A stretch of DNA of 64,000 nt. Origin: Bacteroidetes bacterium HGW-Bacteroidetes-16. Its GTDB lineage: Bacteria > Bacteroidota > Bacteroidia > Bacteroidales > F082. This document shows, piece by piece, positions 26,228 through 34,512 of this stretch. The position numbers were made by a program, and so were the translations under genes. The stretch covers positions 1-64,000 of the forward strand of contig PHDN01000012.1 in the NCBI GenBank assembly GCA_002840975.1, given 5' to 3'. The notes beneath the pieces are model-generated. The model was not told the origin of the DNA. It worked only from the letters and a program-made list of their open reading frames with translations, and made no database searches. Every line of letters begins with the position of its first letter. Position 1 is the stretch's first letter.

Positions 26228-26269
26228 ATAAGACAATCTGGTTAATTTAAATTAACCAGATTGTCTTAT
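26228..26269. repeat. Perfect 42-bp palindrome upstream of the ImcH-like gene
   Basis: Two perfect 21-base arms meeting at TTTAAA (left arm begins ATAAGACAATCTGG), with no spacer, ending 27 bases before the ATG at 26297. It may be an operator for a dimeric regulator or form a strong hairpin in the leader RNA. The rest of the 246-base gap (26051-26227) shows no gene. Confidence 0.8.
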
Positions 26270-26296
26270 CTTCACAATCCATTAAATTCAATTACA

Positions 26297-27796
26297 ATGA
26301 AACTACCTCGTTCATTTTACAGTTGGACAACCGTTGCCGGGGCCGCTTTAGCCTTTATCAGCTTTTTAACAATTGTTTTTCTCATGTCGGTATCCCTTAT
26401 TTTCGATCATGGGGACAGCTACTCCGGTTTAATTACTTACATTATTCTGCCTGTTTTTTTAGTGATTGGTCTGTTGATGATTCCACTTGGAGCCATCCAA
26501 AAGCTAAGAAAAAACAGGGGTAAAATGGATGAAACAGTTCCTAAATTGCCCATTGTTAACCTAAACGATCCGGCACAACGGACTGCCTTGCTTATATTCA
26601 TTTTGGGAAGTACTGTTTTTCTATTATTAAGTTCGGTTGGAAGTTACGAAGCCTTTCACTATACCGAATCCAACGAATTTTGCGGTACCTTATGCCACTC
26701 GGTCATGGAACCGGAATATGTCACCTATCACGGATCGGCACATGCCCGTGTAAATTGTGTAGAATGCCACGTAGGTAGCGGGGCAGATTGGTATGTTCGT
26801 TCCAAATTATCGGGTTTGTATCAGGTATATTCGGTACTCACCAATTCATTTCCAACCCCCATCGAAACGCCTGTTCACAGCCTTCGTCCGGCAAGGGAGA
26901 CCTGTGAAAAATGTCATTGGCCCGAGAAATTTTACGATCGAAAGTTTATTACCAACCGGCATTACCTTGCCAATGAAGAAAACAGCGAATGGGACATCAG
27001 CCTCTTGATGAAAACGGGGCCCAAGATTAGTGCACAAGGTCTTCATGAAGGAATCCACTGGCACATCAACCCGGAGGTTAAAATGGAATACCTGCCTTTG
27101 TCGCGAAAACGCGATTCCATCGGGTTAGTCATTTATACCAACTTAAAGACGGGTAAAGTAACTACCTATCGGGATGGAGATGTTGATTCTCAAGTACCTG
27201 AAAATTATACCGACCAGCTTCGTGAAATGGATTGTTTGGATTGTCATAACAGGCCTTCACACAATTACAAAAGCCCTTCTGCCTTTTTTGATATGGCGAT
27301 GCGGACCGGTAAAATTTCCAACACACTCCCAAATATTAAACTGACTTCAATGGGTATCCTTCAAACAGAATATTCAACAAAGGACAGTGCCATGGCCGGC
27401 ATAAAACAGAAAGTCCTGGAATATTACGAAGAAAACTACCCTGAAGTATTTTCTACTGATGGAGAAAAAATTAATCAGGCGATAGCAGCTCTTCAGGAGG
27501 GATATTCAAACAATATCTTTCCTTTCATGAAAGCGCAATGGACACAATATCCCAATTACATCGGCCACATTGAATCGAATGGTTGCTTCCGCTGCCACAA
27601 CAATTCATTTACCAGCGAAGAAGGCCGGGTAATCACCAACGATTGCGATTTATGCCATGATATCAAGGCTCAGGGTCCACCCAACAATTTAATGTATGCC
27701 ACCGGCGATAGCAGTTTGGTATTTAATCATCCCGAAGATATCGGTGACGAGTGGATGGTAACAAAATGTTTTGAATGCCACGAAGCACTCTATTAA
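26297..27796 (+). CDS. ImcH-like NapC/NirT heptaheme cytochrome
   Basis: 499 residues from ATG 26297. Three N-terminal membrane helices (about 10-32, 48-68, 98-118) precede a NapC/NirT-type periplasmic domain. Heme motifs: one CX3CH (CGTLCH) followed by CVECH, CEKCH, CLDCH, CFRCH, CDLCH and CFECH, seven in total. Size, three helices and seven hemes agree with Geobacter ImcH, an inner-membrane menaquinol oxidase needed for high-potential extracellular acceptors. The CX3CH spacing at the first heme, at the position used for quinol interaction in NapC/NrfH proteins, is unusual. It ends the rightward cytochrome series with a strong terminator. Confidence 0.88.
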   Translation: MKLPRSFYSWTTVAGAALAFISFLTIVFLMSVSLIFDHGDSYSGLITYIILPVFLVIGLLMIPLGAIQKLRKNRGKMDETVPKLPIVNLNDPAQRTALLIFILGSTVFLLLSSVGSYEAFHYTESNEFCGTLCHSVMEPEYVTYHGSAHARVNCVECHVGSGADWYVRSKLSGLYQVYSVLTNSFPTPIETPVHSLRPARETCEKCHWPEKFYDRKFITNRHYLANEENSEWDISLLMKTGPKISAQGLHEGIHWHINPEVKMEYLPLSRKRDSIGLVIYTNLKTGKVTTYRDGDVDSQVPENYTDQLREMDCLDCHNRPSHNYKSPSAFFDMAMRTGKISNTLPNIKLTSMGILQTEYSTKDSAMAGIKQKVLEYYEENYPEVFSTDGEKINQAIAALQEGYSNNIFPFMKAQWTQYPNYIGHIESNGCFRCHNNSFTSEEGRVITNDCDLCHDIKAQGPPNNLMYATGDSSLVFNHPEDIGDEWMVTKCFECHEALY

Positions 27797-27826
27797 TCAC
27801 CATTTCATTATCAAATTAATTGATTG

Positions 27827-27853
27827 AGGATGACTTTCGGGTCATCCTTTTTT
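27827..27853 (+). terminator. Terminator ending the cytochrome locus
   Basis: AGGATGAC-TTTCGG-GTCATCC followed by six T. It overlaps the 3' end and stop codon of the convergent Crp/Fnr gene (stop at 27842-27844), so the terminator is embedded in that coding sequence. Confidence 0.88.
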
Positions 27854-28534
27854 GCTTATATCCTGTAATAAACCACTGTTCTGGATCTGAAAAGATTTTT
27901 CATCAAAACAAATAATCTTCTCCTGGCAAAATTCTTTAATAATCTTAGCGGCACTTTCTTTTGACATGCTTGTCATTTCGGCAATCTCAGGTGTCGACAG
28001 ATCCATCTCAAAGGTGTTGGATTTGTATATGTCGTTTGACAAATAAAGTAGTATGTCGGCAATTCGTCCACGACTGTTTTTTTGCGAAAGCCTCAACAAC
28101 TTATCCATATAAAATATTTGCCGGGTTTGCGTATGCCTGAGGTACTCCTCCCAAAATTGCTGATTCGACCTCAAAATGTCGATAAATACAAGACTATCAA
28201 TCAAACATATATGCGATTCACGTAACGCCGTCATGGTATAGTGATGCCTGTTGTTTACAAATAAGCCCGCCCCCGAAACAAAATCACCGGGGACAATGAG
28301 TCTGAAAATAACATTTCGACCATCGCCTTCGAGGTACATTTTCGCCAGACCATGAGCGAATGAAATGACGTGTGTACACGCAGTTCCCTGCTTTATGATG
28401 GTTTCGCCAGGATGATAGGTCACCTCCACCCTGCATTCTTCAATTTTGAAGAGCTCCTCACTCGACAGCAATTTGAATATGGGTGATTGCAACATACATC
28501 CAACGCATTGATATTGACTTGTGAAATCAGACAT
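27842..28534 (-). CDS. Crp/Fnr-family transcriptional regulator (copy 2)
   Basis: 230 residues with the same plan as the regulator at 17394-18089: N-terminal cysteines (CVGC at about 10-13), cyclic-nucleotide-like domain, and a C-terminal helix-turn-helix (about 168-198, TPEIAEMTSMSKESAAKIIK). The shared NNRHHYTMTAL segment marks it as a paralogue. It converges on the cytochrome genes. Upstream sequence holds TTGT-N6-ACAA (28561-28574) and a longer imperfect palindrome (28611-28644), both plausible family operators. Different recognition helices suggest the two regulators read different sites or signals. Confidence 0.88.
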   Translation of the reverse strand: MSDFTSQYQCVGCMLQSPIFKLLSSEELFKIEECRVEVTYHPGETIIKQGTACTHVISFAHGLAKMYLEGDGRNVIFRLIVPGDFVSGAGLFVNNRHHYTMTALRESHICLIDSLVFIDILRSNQQFWEEYLRHTQTRQIFYMDKLLRLSQKNSRGRIADILLYLSNDIYKSNTFEMDLSTPEIAEMTSMSKESAAKIIKEFCQEKIICFDEKSFQIQNSGLLQDISKKG

Positions 28535-28610
28535 ATTGAAACTTTATCAAATTATAACCATTGTTAATGCACAAAAATTGTAAAATTTTTCATACATGAC
28601 CTCGATATTT

Positions 28611-28644
28611 TATCCAATGAGTGATTTTCAATCACCTTTGGATA
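28611..28644. promoter_or_regulatory. Imperfect palindrome between the regulator and MutS2
   Basis: TATCCAA (28611-28617) and TTGGATA (28638-28644) enclose an inner repeat GTGATT-TTC-AATCAC (28621-28635). It lies in the divergent region between the second Crp/Fnr gene and mutS2. An eight-A run follows on the plus strand. Operator role is a guess from its position. Confidence 0.4.
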
Positions 28645-28724
28645 AAAAAAAACTGTAATTATGAAAAATCAGACCGCAAATATAACATAGTTAATGTTCA
28701 ACGGCATTTTCTACCTTTGCAGCG

Positions 28725-31175
28725 ATGAATACTTTTCCTGAACATTTTGAACAAAAAATCGGGTTCGATCGAATCAGAGCCCATATTTCCAAGTTGTGCA
28801 TCAGCACCATGGGGAAAAACATGGTAGAGAAAATCAGTTTTTCATACCACCCCGATGTGGTTAAAAGAATGCTCGACCAGGTGATGGAATTCATCCAGCT
28901 AACCACCACAGGAAAATCGTTTCCCACGCAGGATTATTACGATCTGCGTCCTGAATTGGCCCAGGTTACCACTCCCGGAAGTTATGTAGATCAGGAGACT
29001 CTCTTTAGTTTAAAATCAGTTCTTTATACTTTAGAAGCAATTAGAACCTACTTTTTACAAACCCCTGCAACCGAATATCCTGAACTAAAGGCCCTGGCAA
29101 AAGATGTTTTTATTCCCGAATTTTTGTGGGCCAAGGCAGATGAAATCATTGACAGCAAAGCAATTATAAAAGATCAGGCCTCACCCGAACTGGCTGTGAT
29201 CAGAAAAGAAATTGCCCAAAACCAACGACAGGTATTGCGCGAAACAAAAAAAGCGTTTGATGTAGCAAAAAAAGCAGGTTGGGTTCCTGAAAACAGTGAT
29301 ATCACGATTAGAAATGGCCGGGCAGTTATTCCGCTGCATGCCGCCGATAAAAGGTCCCTTGGCGGAGTCATTCATGATGAATCTGCCTCAGGGCAAACGG
29401 TATTTGTTGAGGCCATTGCGTCATTTGAAATCAACAACACCTTGCGAAAACTGGAAGGCGATGAGCGAAGGGAAATCATTAAAATACTTGTTCGATATAC
29501 CGATTTGTTGCGTCCGCATATTCAGGAAATCAGCCACGCCATTTGGTTTTTGGGTGTTATCGACTTTATACGGGCCAAAGCCCAGTTCTCCATAAAAATA
29601 AAAGCATCGCGACCCATCATTTCTCAGAATCAAAATATAGAACTAAAAAAAGCCATCCATCCGCTTCTTTTTCTTTCTCATCAAGAGCAAAATAAGTCCA
29701 TTGTTCCATTAGACCTTGCATTAAATGACTCTCAGCGTATACTGGTGATTTCAGGGCCCAATGCTGGAGGAAAGTCGGTTTGCCTGAAAACAACCGGGTT
29801 GCTTCAGTACATGCTGCAATGCGGATTTCCAGTTTCAGCCTCTCCCGATAGTGAGTTTCGCCTTTTTAAGCAGATTTTTATCGATATCGGCGATGAACAA
29901 TCGCTTGAAAACGACCTGAGCACCTATAGTTCGCATCTCCTGAACATGAAATTCTTCATGAAACATGCCACCAGGGACACCCTCATTCTAATCGACGAAT
30001 TTGGTACAGGTACCGAACCACAGTTGGGTGGTGCTATTGCCGAGGCCACGCTGGAAGACCTGAACAGAAAAAGATCCTTCGGGGTCATCACAACCCATTA
30101 TACGAACCTTAAATTGCTGGCCGAACGTACCCCCGGTCTTGTAAACGGGGCCATGTTGTTCGACTCGAACCAGATGCAGCCACTTTTTATTCTGCAAACA
30201 GGTCGGCCCGGGAGTTCATTTGCTTTCGAGATAGCCCGTAAAATCGGGTTTCCTGATCATGTACTCAATGCGGCAAAAAATAAAAGCGGTGGAAAACATG
30301 TGCAATTTGATGAACAACTGCAACAGTTGGAAATTGATAAGTTGAGATTGGAAAAACAACAACAACAAGTAAATTTTACAGACGAAAACCTGAAAATACT
30401 GGTTGAAAAATATGAGGTGTTGTACGAAGAGCTGCAAAAATCGAGTAAACTGATTATCAGGGAAGCACAGGAAAAAGCAATCAATATCATCAGCAATTCT
30501 AATAAAGCCATCGAAAAAACCATACGGGAAATTAAGGAAGCCGAAGCGGATAAGGGAAAAACCCGGCAGTTGCGCGAGATTCTGGAAGATACCAAATTAC
30601 AACTCGCAGATGAGGTTGTAAAAAACAAGCCGGTTCAGTCTTCGGAAATCATCCATCGTAAAAAAAGAAAAACGAAACTTGCCGGTATCCCTCCTGAAAT
30701 GAACCTCCGTCCTCCGGAACAAGGTGATTATGTGCGCATTCAAGATGCAGGAATAGAAGGTGAACTGGTCGAGCTAAAAGGAAATACCGCCATATTGAAT
30801 GTAAATGACATCAGGTTAAAAACGTCAGCAAAAAAACTAGTGGTCATTCCAAGGCCCAAACTTATTGCAAGAAGAAATAGCGGTTATAAAAGTATTATCA
30901 ACGACCTGAACCAGAAAGTGGCCAACTTCAGCATGTCGATTGATTTAAGAGGCATGCGGGTCGATGAAGCCCGGTCGGAATTAAATAAATACATCGATGA
31001 CGCCATACTTCTCAACATGAGAGAGGTCGACATTCTGCATGGAAAAGGATTTGGTATTTTACGTGAAATGATCCGGGAATACCTGCAAAGCATTGATGAA
31101 ATAGAGCATTTTGGAGATGCACCCATAGATCAGGGTGGTGCCGGAATAACGCGGGTTGTGTTCAGAAAGGATTAG
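28725..31175 (+). CDS. mutS2: MutS2-family DNA/ribosome ATPase with Smr domain
   Basis: 816 residues. The N-terminal core and clamp (FEQKIGFDRIR near the start) lead to a MutS ATPase: Walker A GPNAGGKS at about 344-351, Walker B LILIDEFGTGTEP at about 420-432. A charged coiled coil (about 520-630) and a C-terminal Smr nuclease-like domain (about 737-816, IDLRGMRVDEA and HGKGFGIL) complete the family plan. MutS2 proteins are implicated in suppressing recombination and, in Bacillus, in rescuing collided ribosomes. TACCTTTG at 28712-28719 is only 5 bases before the ATG, suggesting a very short leader or leaderless mRNA if it is the promoter. Confidence 0.95.
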   Translation: MNTFPEHFEQKIGFDRIRAHISKLCISTMGKNMVEKISFSYHPDVVKRMLDQVMEFIQLTTTGKSFPTQDYYDLRPELAQVTTPGSYVDQETLFSLKSVLYTLEAIRTYFLQTPATEYPELKALAKDVFIPEFLWAKADEIIDSKAIIKDQASPELAVIRKEIAQNQRQVLRETKKAFDVAKKAGWVPENSDITIRNGRAVIPLHAADKRSLGGVIHDESASGQTVFVEAIASFEINNTLRKLEGDERREIIKILVRYTDLLRPHIQEISHAIWFLGVIDFIRAKAQFSIKIKASRPIISQNQNIELKKAIHPLLFLSHQEQNKSIVPLDLALNDSQRILVISGPNAGGKSVCLKTTGLLQYMLQCGFPVSASPDSEFRLFKQIFIDIGDEQSLENDLSTYSSHLLNMKFFMKHATRDTLILIDEFGTGTEPQLGGAIAEATLEDLNRKRSFGVITTHYTNLKLLAERTPGLVNGAMLFDSNQMQPLFILQTGRPGSSFAFEIARKIGFPDHVLNAAKNKSGGKHVQFDEQLQQLEIDKLRLEKQQQQVNFTDENLKILVEKYEVLYEELQKSSKLIIREAQEKAINIISNSNKAIEKTIREIKEAEADKGKTRQLREILEDTKLQLADEVVKNKPVQSSEIIHRKKRKTKLAGIPPEMNLRPPEQGDYVRIQDAGIEGELVELKGNTAILNVNDIRLKTSAKKLVVIPRPKLIARRNSGYKSIINDLNQKVANFSMSIDLRGMRVDEARSELNKYIDDAILLNMREVDILHGKGFGILREMIREYLQSIDEIEHFGDAPIDQGGAGITRVVFRKD

Positions 31176-31286
31176 TCAAATTTTAAACTTTCATGACTGT
31201 ATCATTCAGTTTTTCTGACGCTTAACACCTAATTTATAAACTCCTCTAAATAACAAATACACGTTTTTCCATATAACATATACCCC

Positions 31287-31294
31287 TATCTTTG
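31287..31294 (+). promoter_or_regulatory. Candidate -7 element for the thioredoxin pair
   Basis: TATCTTTG matches TAnnTTTG, 17 bases before the ATG at 31312. The -33 region (TTTTTCC near 31264) is only a weak match. Confidence 0.4.
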
Positions 31295-31311
31295 CACCCA
31301 ATTACAATTGA

Positions 31312-31620
31312 ATGACTCCCGTTAATTACACCCATCTTCATACTTTAAGAAGCATGGAATTCGTGCTGGTTAGTTTTTGGGCTTCGTGGTGCAGTGCCTG
31401 TGAAATCCAACGCAAAACACTTGAACTACTTGAGAAAGAGAGACCCGACATTTTTATCGCCACCGTCGATGTGGGAGAAAACCGGTATCTTGCACAGCAA
31501 TTCCATGTGAACAACGTTCCTGATTTACTCCTGATCAAACGGGGAGAGGTGGTGTCACAAATCAATGGGATTCAACCTCATGTGAATATCATCAGTCAAA
31601 TTAATAAACACTTACTATGA
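31312..31620 (+). CDS. Thioredoxin-like protein, CSAC active site
   Basis: 102-residue single thioredoxin fold with the redox motif WCSAC (Cys27, Cys30) and the cis-proline loop at NNVPD. The active-site dipeptide Ser-Ala replaces the usual Gly-Pro, which normally alters redox potential. No signal peptide, so probably cytoplasmic. Its stop codon overlaps the start codon of the next thioredoxin gene (ATGA at 31617-31620), so the pair is translated together. Confidence 0.9.
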   Translation: MTPVNYTHLHTLRSMEFVLVSFWASWCSACEIQRKTLELLEKERPDIFIATVDVGENRYLAQQFHVNNVPDLLLIKRGEVVSQINGIQPHVNIISQINKHLL

Positions 31621-32045
31621 ACCTTTATTTTTGGATACCTGTTGCCATTTTATTAGTCCTGCTGATAGCGGCCTTTTATAAAAAGTACAAACTGCTCAAG
31701 AACATGGAGCAAACCCCCAACAATGCCCATTTACTTGAATTAACCGATGCCACCTTTAAGAAAACCATTCAAAAAGGCGTTACACTGGTCGATTTTTGGG
31801 CTCCGTGGTGTATGCCATGTAAAATTCAGGGACCCATCGTTAATGAGGTGGCAGAATTGATGCACGACAAGGCCACCATCAGCAAAATAAATATTGATAT
31901 ACACAAGAGGACAGCTTCAGAATTGGGTATCAGGAGTATCCCTACCATCATTATTTTTAAAGATGGCAAACCCTTAACAAAACTGGTAGGTGCTAAAACC
32001 AAAAATGTACTCACAAAAGCCCTAAACGACGCCCTAAAGGATTAA
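31617..32045 (+). CDS. Membrane-anchored thioredoxin
   Basis: 142 residues: an N-terminal membrane helix (about 4-20) followed by a thioredoxin domain with WCMPC (Cys65, Cys68) and the cis-proline in IRSIPTI. The positively charged KKYKLLK after the helix suggests an N-out/C-in topology, leaving the domain in the cytoplasm, but the opposite orientation cannot be excluded. Coupled to the upstream CSAC thioredoxin. Its last four bases overlap the convergent MmcQ/YjbR gene. Confidence 0.9.
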   Translation: MNLYFWIPVAILLVLLIAAFYKKYKLLKNMEQTPNNAHLLELTDATFKKTIQKGVTLVDFWAPWCMPCKIQGPIVNEVAELMHDKATISKINIDIHKRTASELGIRSIPTIIIFKDGKPLTKLVGAKTKNVLTKALNDALKD

Positions 32046-32404
32046 CTCTTTGATAACCGGGCAAGTGCTTCCCTATCCTTTTTGGGCAGCTTTTCGATGA
32101 CCAGGGCATAGCTGTCGTTAATCCACTTGATAAGCAATTGCTCAGGAGTCATTTCATCGATCATTACAGTATTCCACAGTGCCTTATTCATATGGTAACC
32201 CGGCAACACGTAGGAATAACGTTCGCGTAAGTCAATCGCTTCTTCCGGATCGCACTTCAGGTTCATACTCAACTGACCGTCTAAATTCATCAAGGCAAAC
32301 ATTTTTCCCATGACTTTAAAAACGAGCGTGGTTTCATCAAAAGGGAAACTTTCGGTAACTCCGGGCAGGTTTAAACAGTACAACCGTAATTTTTCAACAT
32401 TCAT
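32042..32404 (-). CDS. MmcQ/YjbR-family protein
   Basis: 120 residues matching the YjbR/MmcQ fold: LPGVTESFPFDETTLVFKVMGKMFAL in parts, LKCDPEEAIDLRE and the GYHMNKALWNTV stretch are conserved. The family is related to DNA-binding CyaY-like folds, but its cellular role is not established. It is transcribed alone, convergent with the thioredoxin pair (4-base overlap) and divergent from the carboxyltransferase gene. Confidence 0.88.
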   Translation of the reverse strand: MNVEKLRLYCLNLPGVTESFPFDETTLVFKVMGKMFALMNLDGQLSMNLKCDPEEAIDLRERYSYVLPGYHMNKALWNTVMIDEMTPEQLLIKWINDSYALVIEKLPKKDREALARLSKS

Positions 32405-32472
32405 TTCTCCACATTTACAACGATTGCGACAAAGATAATTCGATTAATCCAAAAGCCAGGCGAAAAATATAC

Positions 32473-32502
32473 TTGCTTTTTTGGTAATTTCAGCTACTTT
32501 TG
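32473..32502 (+). promoter_or_regulatory. Candidate promoter for the carboxyltransferase operon
   Basis: TTG at 32473-32475, a 19-base spacer and TACTTTTG at 32495-32502 give a textbook Bacteroidota -33/-7 arrangement. The leader to the ATG at 32589 would be about 80 bases. Confidence 0.6.
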
Positions 32503-32588
32503 CATGATAAGAGATAAGTTAACCGGAAAAGATGCCACGCATTGAAGCACGACTTGTCTCTTTTTTTGTTAATCCCAAAATATAAGTT

Positions 32589-34136
32589 ATGGGCATCAAA
32601 GAAAAATCAATCGACCTAAAGAAACGCATGAAAAATGCGTTAAGCGGTGGTGGTGAAAAAGCAATCGAAAAGCAAAAAGCGATTGGAAAACTCACTGCCC
32701 GTGAAAGGATCATTGCCTTGCTCGATCCCAAATCGTTTTATGAATACGATTTATTTGTAGAACATGCCGGGAAAGATTTTGACATGGATAAAAAATACCT
32801 CCCAGGCGATGGTGTGATCACAGGAACAGGTACATTAAGCGGCCATCCCATTTGTATTTACGCACAAGACTTCACAGTAGCCGGTGGTTCGTTGGGATGG
32901 ATGCATGCCAAAAAAATTACCAAAATTATGGACCATGCCCTGAAGTTAAAAGTTCCTTTAATCGGGATCAACGACTCGGGTGGTGCACGTATTCAGGAGG
33001 GTGTAAACTCTCTGGCGGGTTACGGGGAAATTTTCTTCCGTAATACGTTGGCTTCCGGCGTTATTCCTCAAATTTCAGTCATCCTCGGCCCATGCGCAGG
33101 TGGAGCAGTATATTCCCCGGCACTTACCGACTTTGTATTTACCGTTGAAAAAATAACCAAGATGTTTATCACCGGACCAGAGGTGATTAAAACTGTTTTG
33201 GGTGAAGAAATTTCGATGGAAGCCCTTGGTGGTGCAAAAGTACATTGCGAAACGACGGGTGTTGCGCACTTTTATGCTGAAAGCGAGGAAGAATGCTTTA
33301 ATCAAATTAAACAGCTGGTCAGTTTCATTCCCTGGAACAACATCAACAAGGCAGAGAAATTTCCAAAGAAATCGCCTAAAACTAAGCGCTATAAAATGGA
33401 AGAGGCCATGCCGGCTGATCCAAAACAACCCTACGATGTTCGCAACGTTATCAAAGCCATTGTGGATGATTCCGACTTTCTGGAAATACAAGAACTCTTC
33501 GCCAAAAACATTGTGATTGGTTTTTCGCGTATTAATGGCGAAACCATTGGTATTGTTGCCAACCAACCCCTTTATCTGGCAGGTGTGCTGGACGTAGATT
33601 CATCCAATAAAGCAGCCCGGTTTATCCGCTACTGCGATGCGTTTAACATTCCATTATTTACTTTGGTCGACCTTCCGGGATATTTACCCGGTGTTGACCA
33701 GGAACATGCCGGGGTTATACGTCATGGTGCAAAAGTATTGTATGCCTATTCGGAAGCCACCGTCCCTAAAATCACACTCATCACCCGTAAAGCGTATGGT
33801 GGCGGGTACATTGCCATGTGTTCGCATCACCTGCGAGCCGACTTTGTATTTGCATGGCCTACCGCTGAAATAGCGGTAATGGGTCCTGAGGGGGCTGCTA
33901 ACATCATCTTCCGAAAAGAGATCACTACCGCCAAAGATCCTGAAGAAATGCGCAAACAAAAGGTTAAAGAATACAAGGAAAAATTCGCTAACCCATACGT
34001 GGCCGCTGCATACGGATATATTGATGCCGTGATCGAGCCGAATGAGACACGAAAGATTATTATGCATGCACTCGACATCTCCAAAGAGAAAAAAGTGCAA
34101 ACGCCGATGAAAAAACACGGGATTCCTCCATTTTAA
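32589..34136 (+). CDS. Acyl-CoA carboxylase/decarboxylase carboxyltransferase subunit
   Basis: 515 residues, full length for the propionyl-CoA carboxylase beta/methylmalonyl-CoA decarboxylase alpha (MmdA) family. Crotonase-fold halves carry the acyl-CoA oxyanion loop GINDSGGARIQEGV (Asp about 129) and, in the C-terminal half, DLPGYLPGVDQE and AYGGGYIAM. It transfers a carboxyl group between biotin and propionyl- or methylmalonyl-CoA. The biotin carrier gene follows after 11 bases. Neither biotin carboxylase nor the membrane beta subunit of the Na+ pump is in the window, so carboxylase versus decarboxylase/transcarboxylase use cannot be decided here. Confidence 0.92.
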   Translation: MGIKEKSIDLKKRMKNALSGGGEKAIEKQKAIGKLTARERIIALLDPKSFYEYDLFVEHAGKDFDMDKKYLPGDGVITGTGTLSGHPICIYAQDFTVAGGSLGWMHAKKITKIMDHALKLKVPLIGINDSGGARIQEGVNSLAGYGEIFFRNTLASGVIPQISVILGPCAGGAVYSPALTDFVFTVEKITKMFITGPEVIKTVLGEEISMEALGGAKVHCETTGVAHFYAESEEECFNQIKQLVSFIPWNNINKAEKFPKKSPKTKRYKMEEAMPADPKQPYDVRNVIKAIVDDSDFLEIQELFAKNIVIGFSRINGETIGIVANQPLYLAGVLDVDSSNKAARFIRYCDAFNIPLFTLVDLPGYLPGVDQEHAGVIRHGAKVLYAYSEATVPKITLITRKAYGGGYIAMCSHHLRADFVFAWPTAEIAVMGPEGAANIIFRKEITTAKDPEEMRKQKVKEYKEKFANPYVAAAYGYIDAVIEPNETRKIIMHALDISKEKKVQTPMKKHGIPPF

Positions 34137-34147
34137 ACCGCTGAATC

Positions 34148-34477
34148 ATGGATAAAAACGACGATAAAAAAATCAGGTTCAGCTCCATTAATATTGATGG
34201 CGTTAAATATAAAACCTTATTAACTGAAAAGTTTAAACACAGGACGTCTTACGTTGAAACCAATCTTAACATAATGACCGCTTTTATACCGGGCACTATC
34301 GTGGATGTGTATATAAAAGAAGGCAAGAAGGTGAAGGAAGGTGATACGTTGCTCATACTGGAGGCCATGAAAATGCGCAATGTGATACAGGCTCCTTATG
34401 CCGGAAGCATCAAAAAACTGTATGTTCAAAAGGGCGATCTGGTTTCAAAAAACCAAGCACTGGTTGAAATGGAATAA
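34148..34477 (+). CDS. Biotin carboxyl carrier protein
   Basis: 109 residues. The C-terminal half is a biotinyl domain with EAMKMRN; Lys75 is the biotinylation site. The N-terminal 35 residues are charged and probably dock on the carboxyltransferase. It is cotranscribed with the upstream carboxyltransferase. It is shorter than the alpha subunits that also carry biotin carboxylase. Confidence 0.92.
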   Translation: MDKNDDKKIRFSSINIDGVKYKTLLTEKFKHRTSYVETNLNIMTAFIPGTIVDVYIKEGKKVKEGDTLLILEAMKMRNVIQAPYAGSIKKLYVQKGDLVSKNQALVEME

Positions 34478-34512
34478 CGACTCTTACAACGAAAATTGCC
34501 GGAATATTTGAT

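Noticed and set aside
28537-28551. FNR box at TTGAAACTTTATCAA
   Set aside because: The half-sites are separated by one base too many compared with TTGAT-N4-ATCAA and one half is mismatched; not listed as a site.
33075-34118. Antisense frames opposite the carboxyltransferase
   Set aside because: They are out-of-frame shadows of a strongly conserved enzyme with no independent support.
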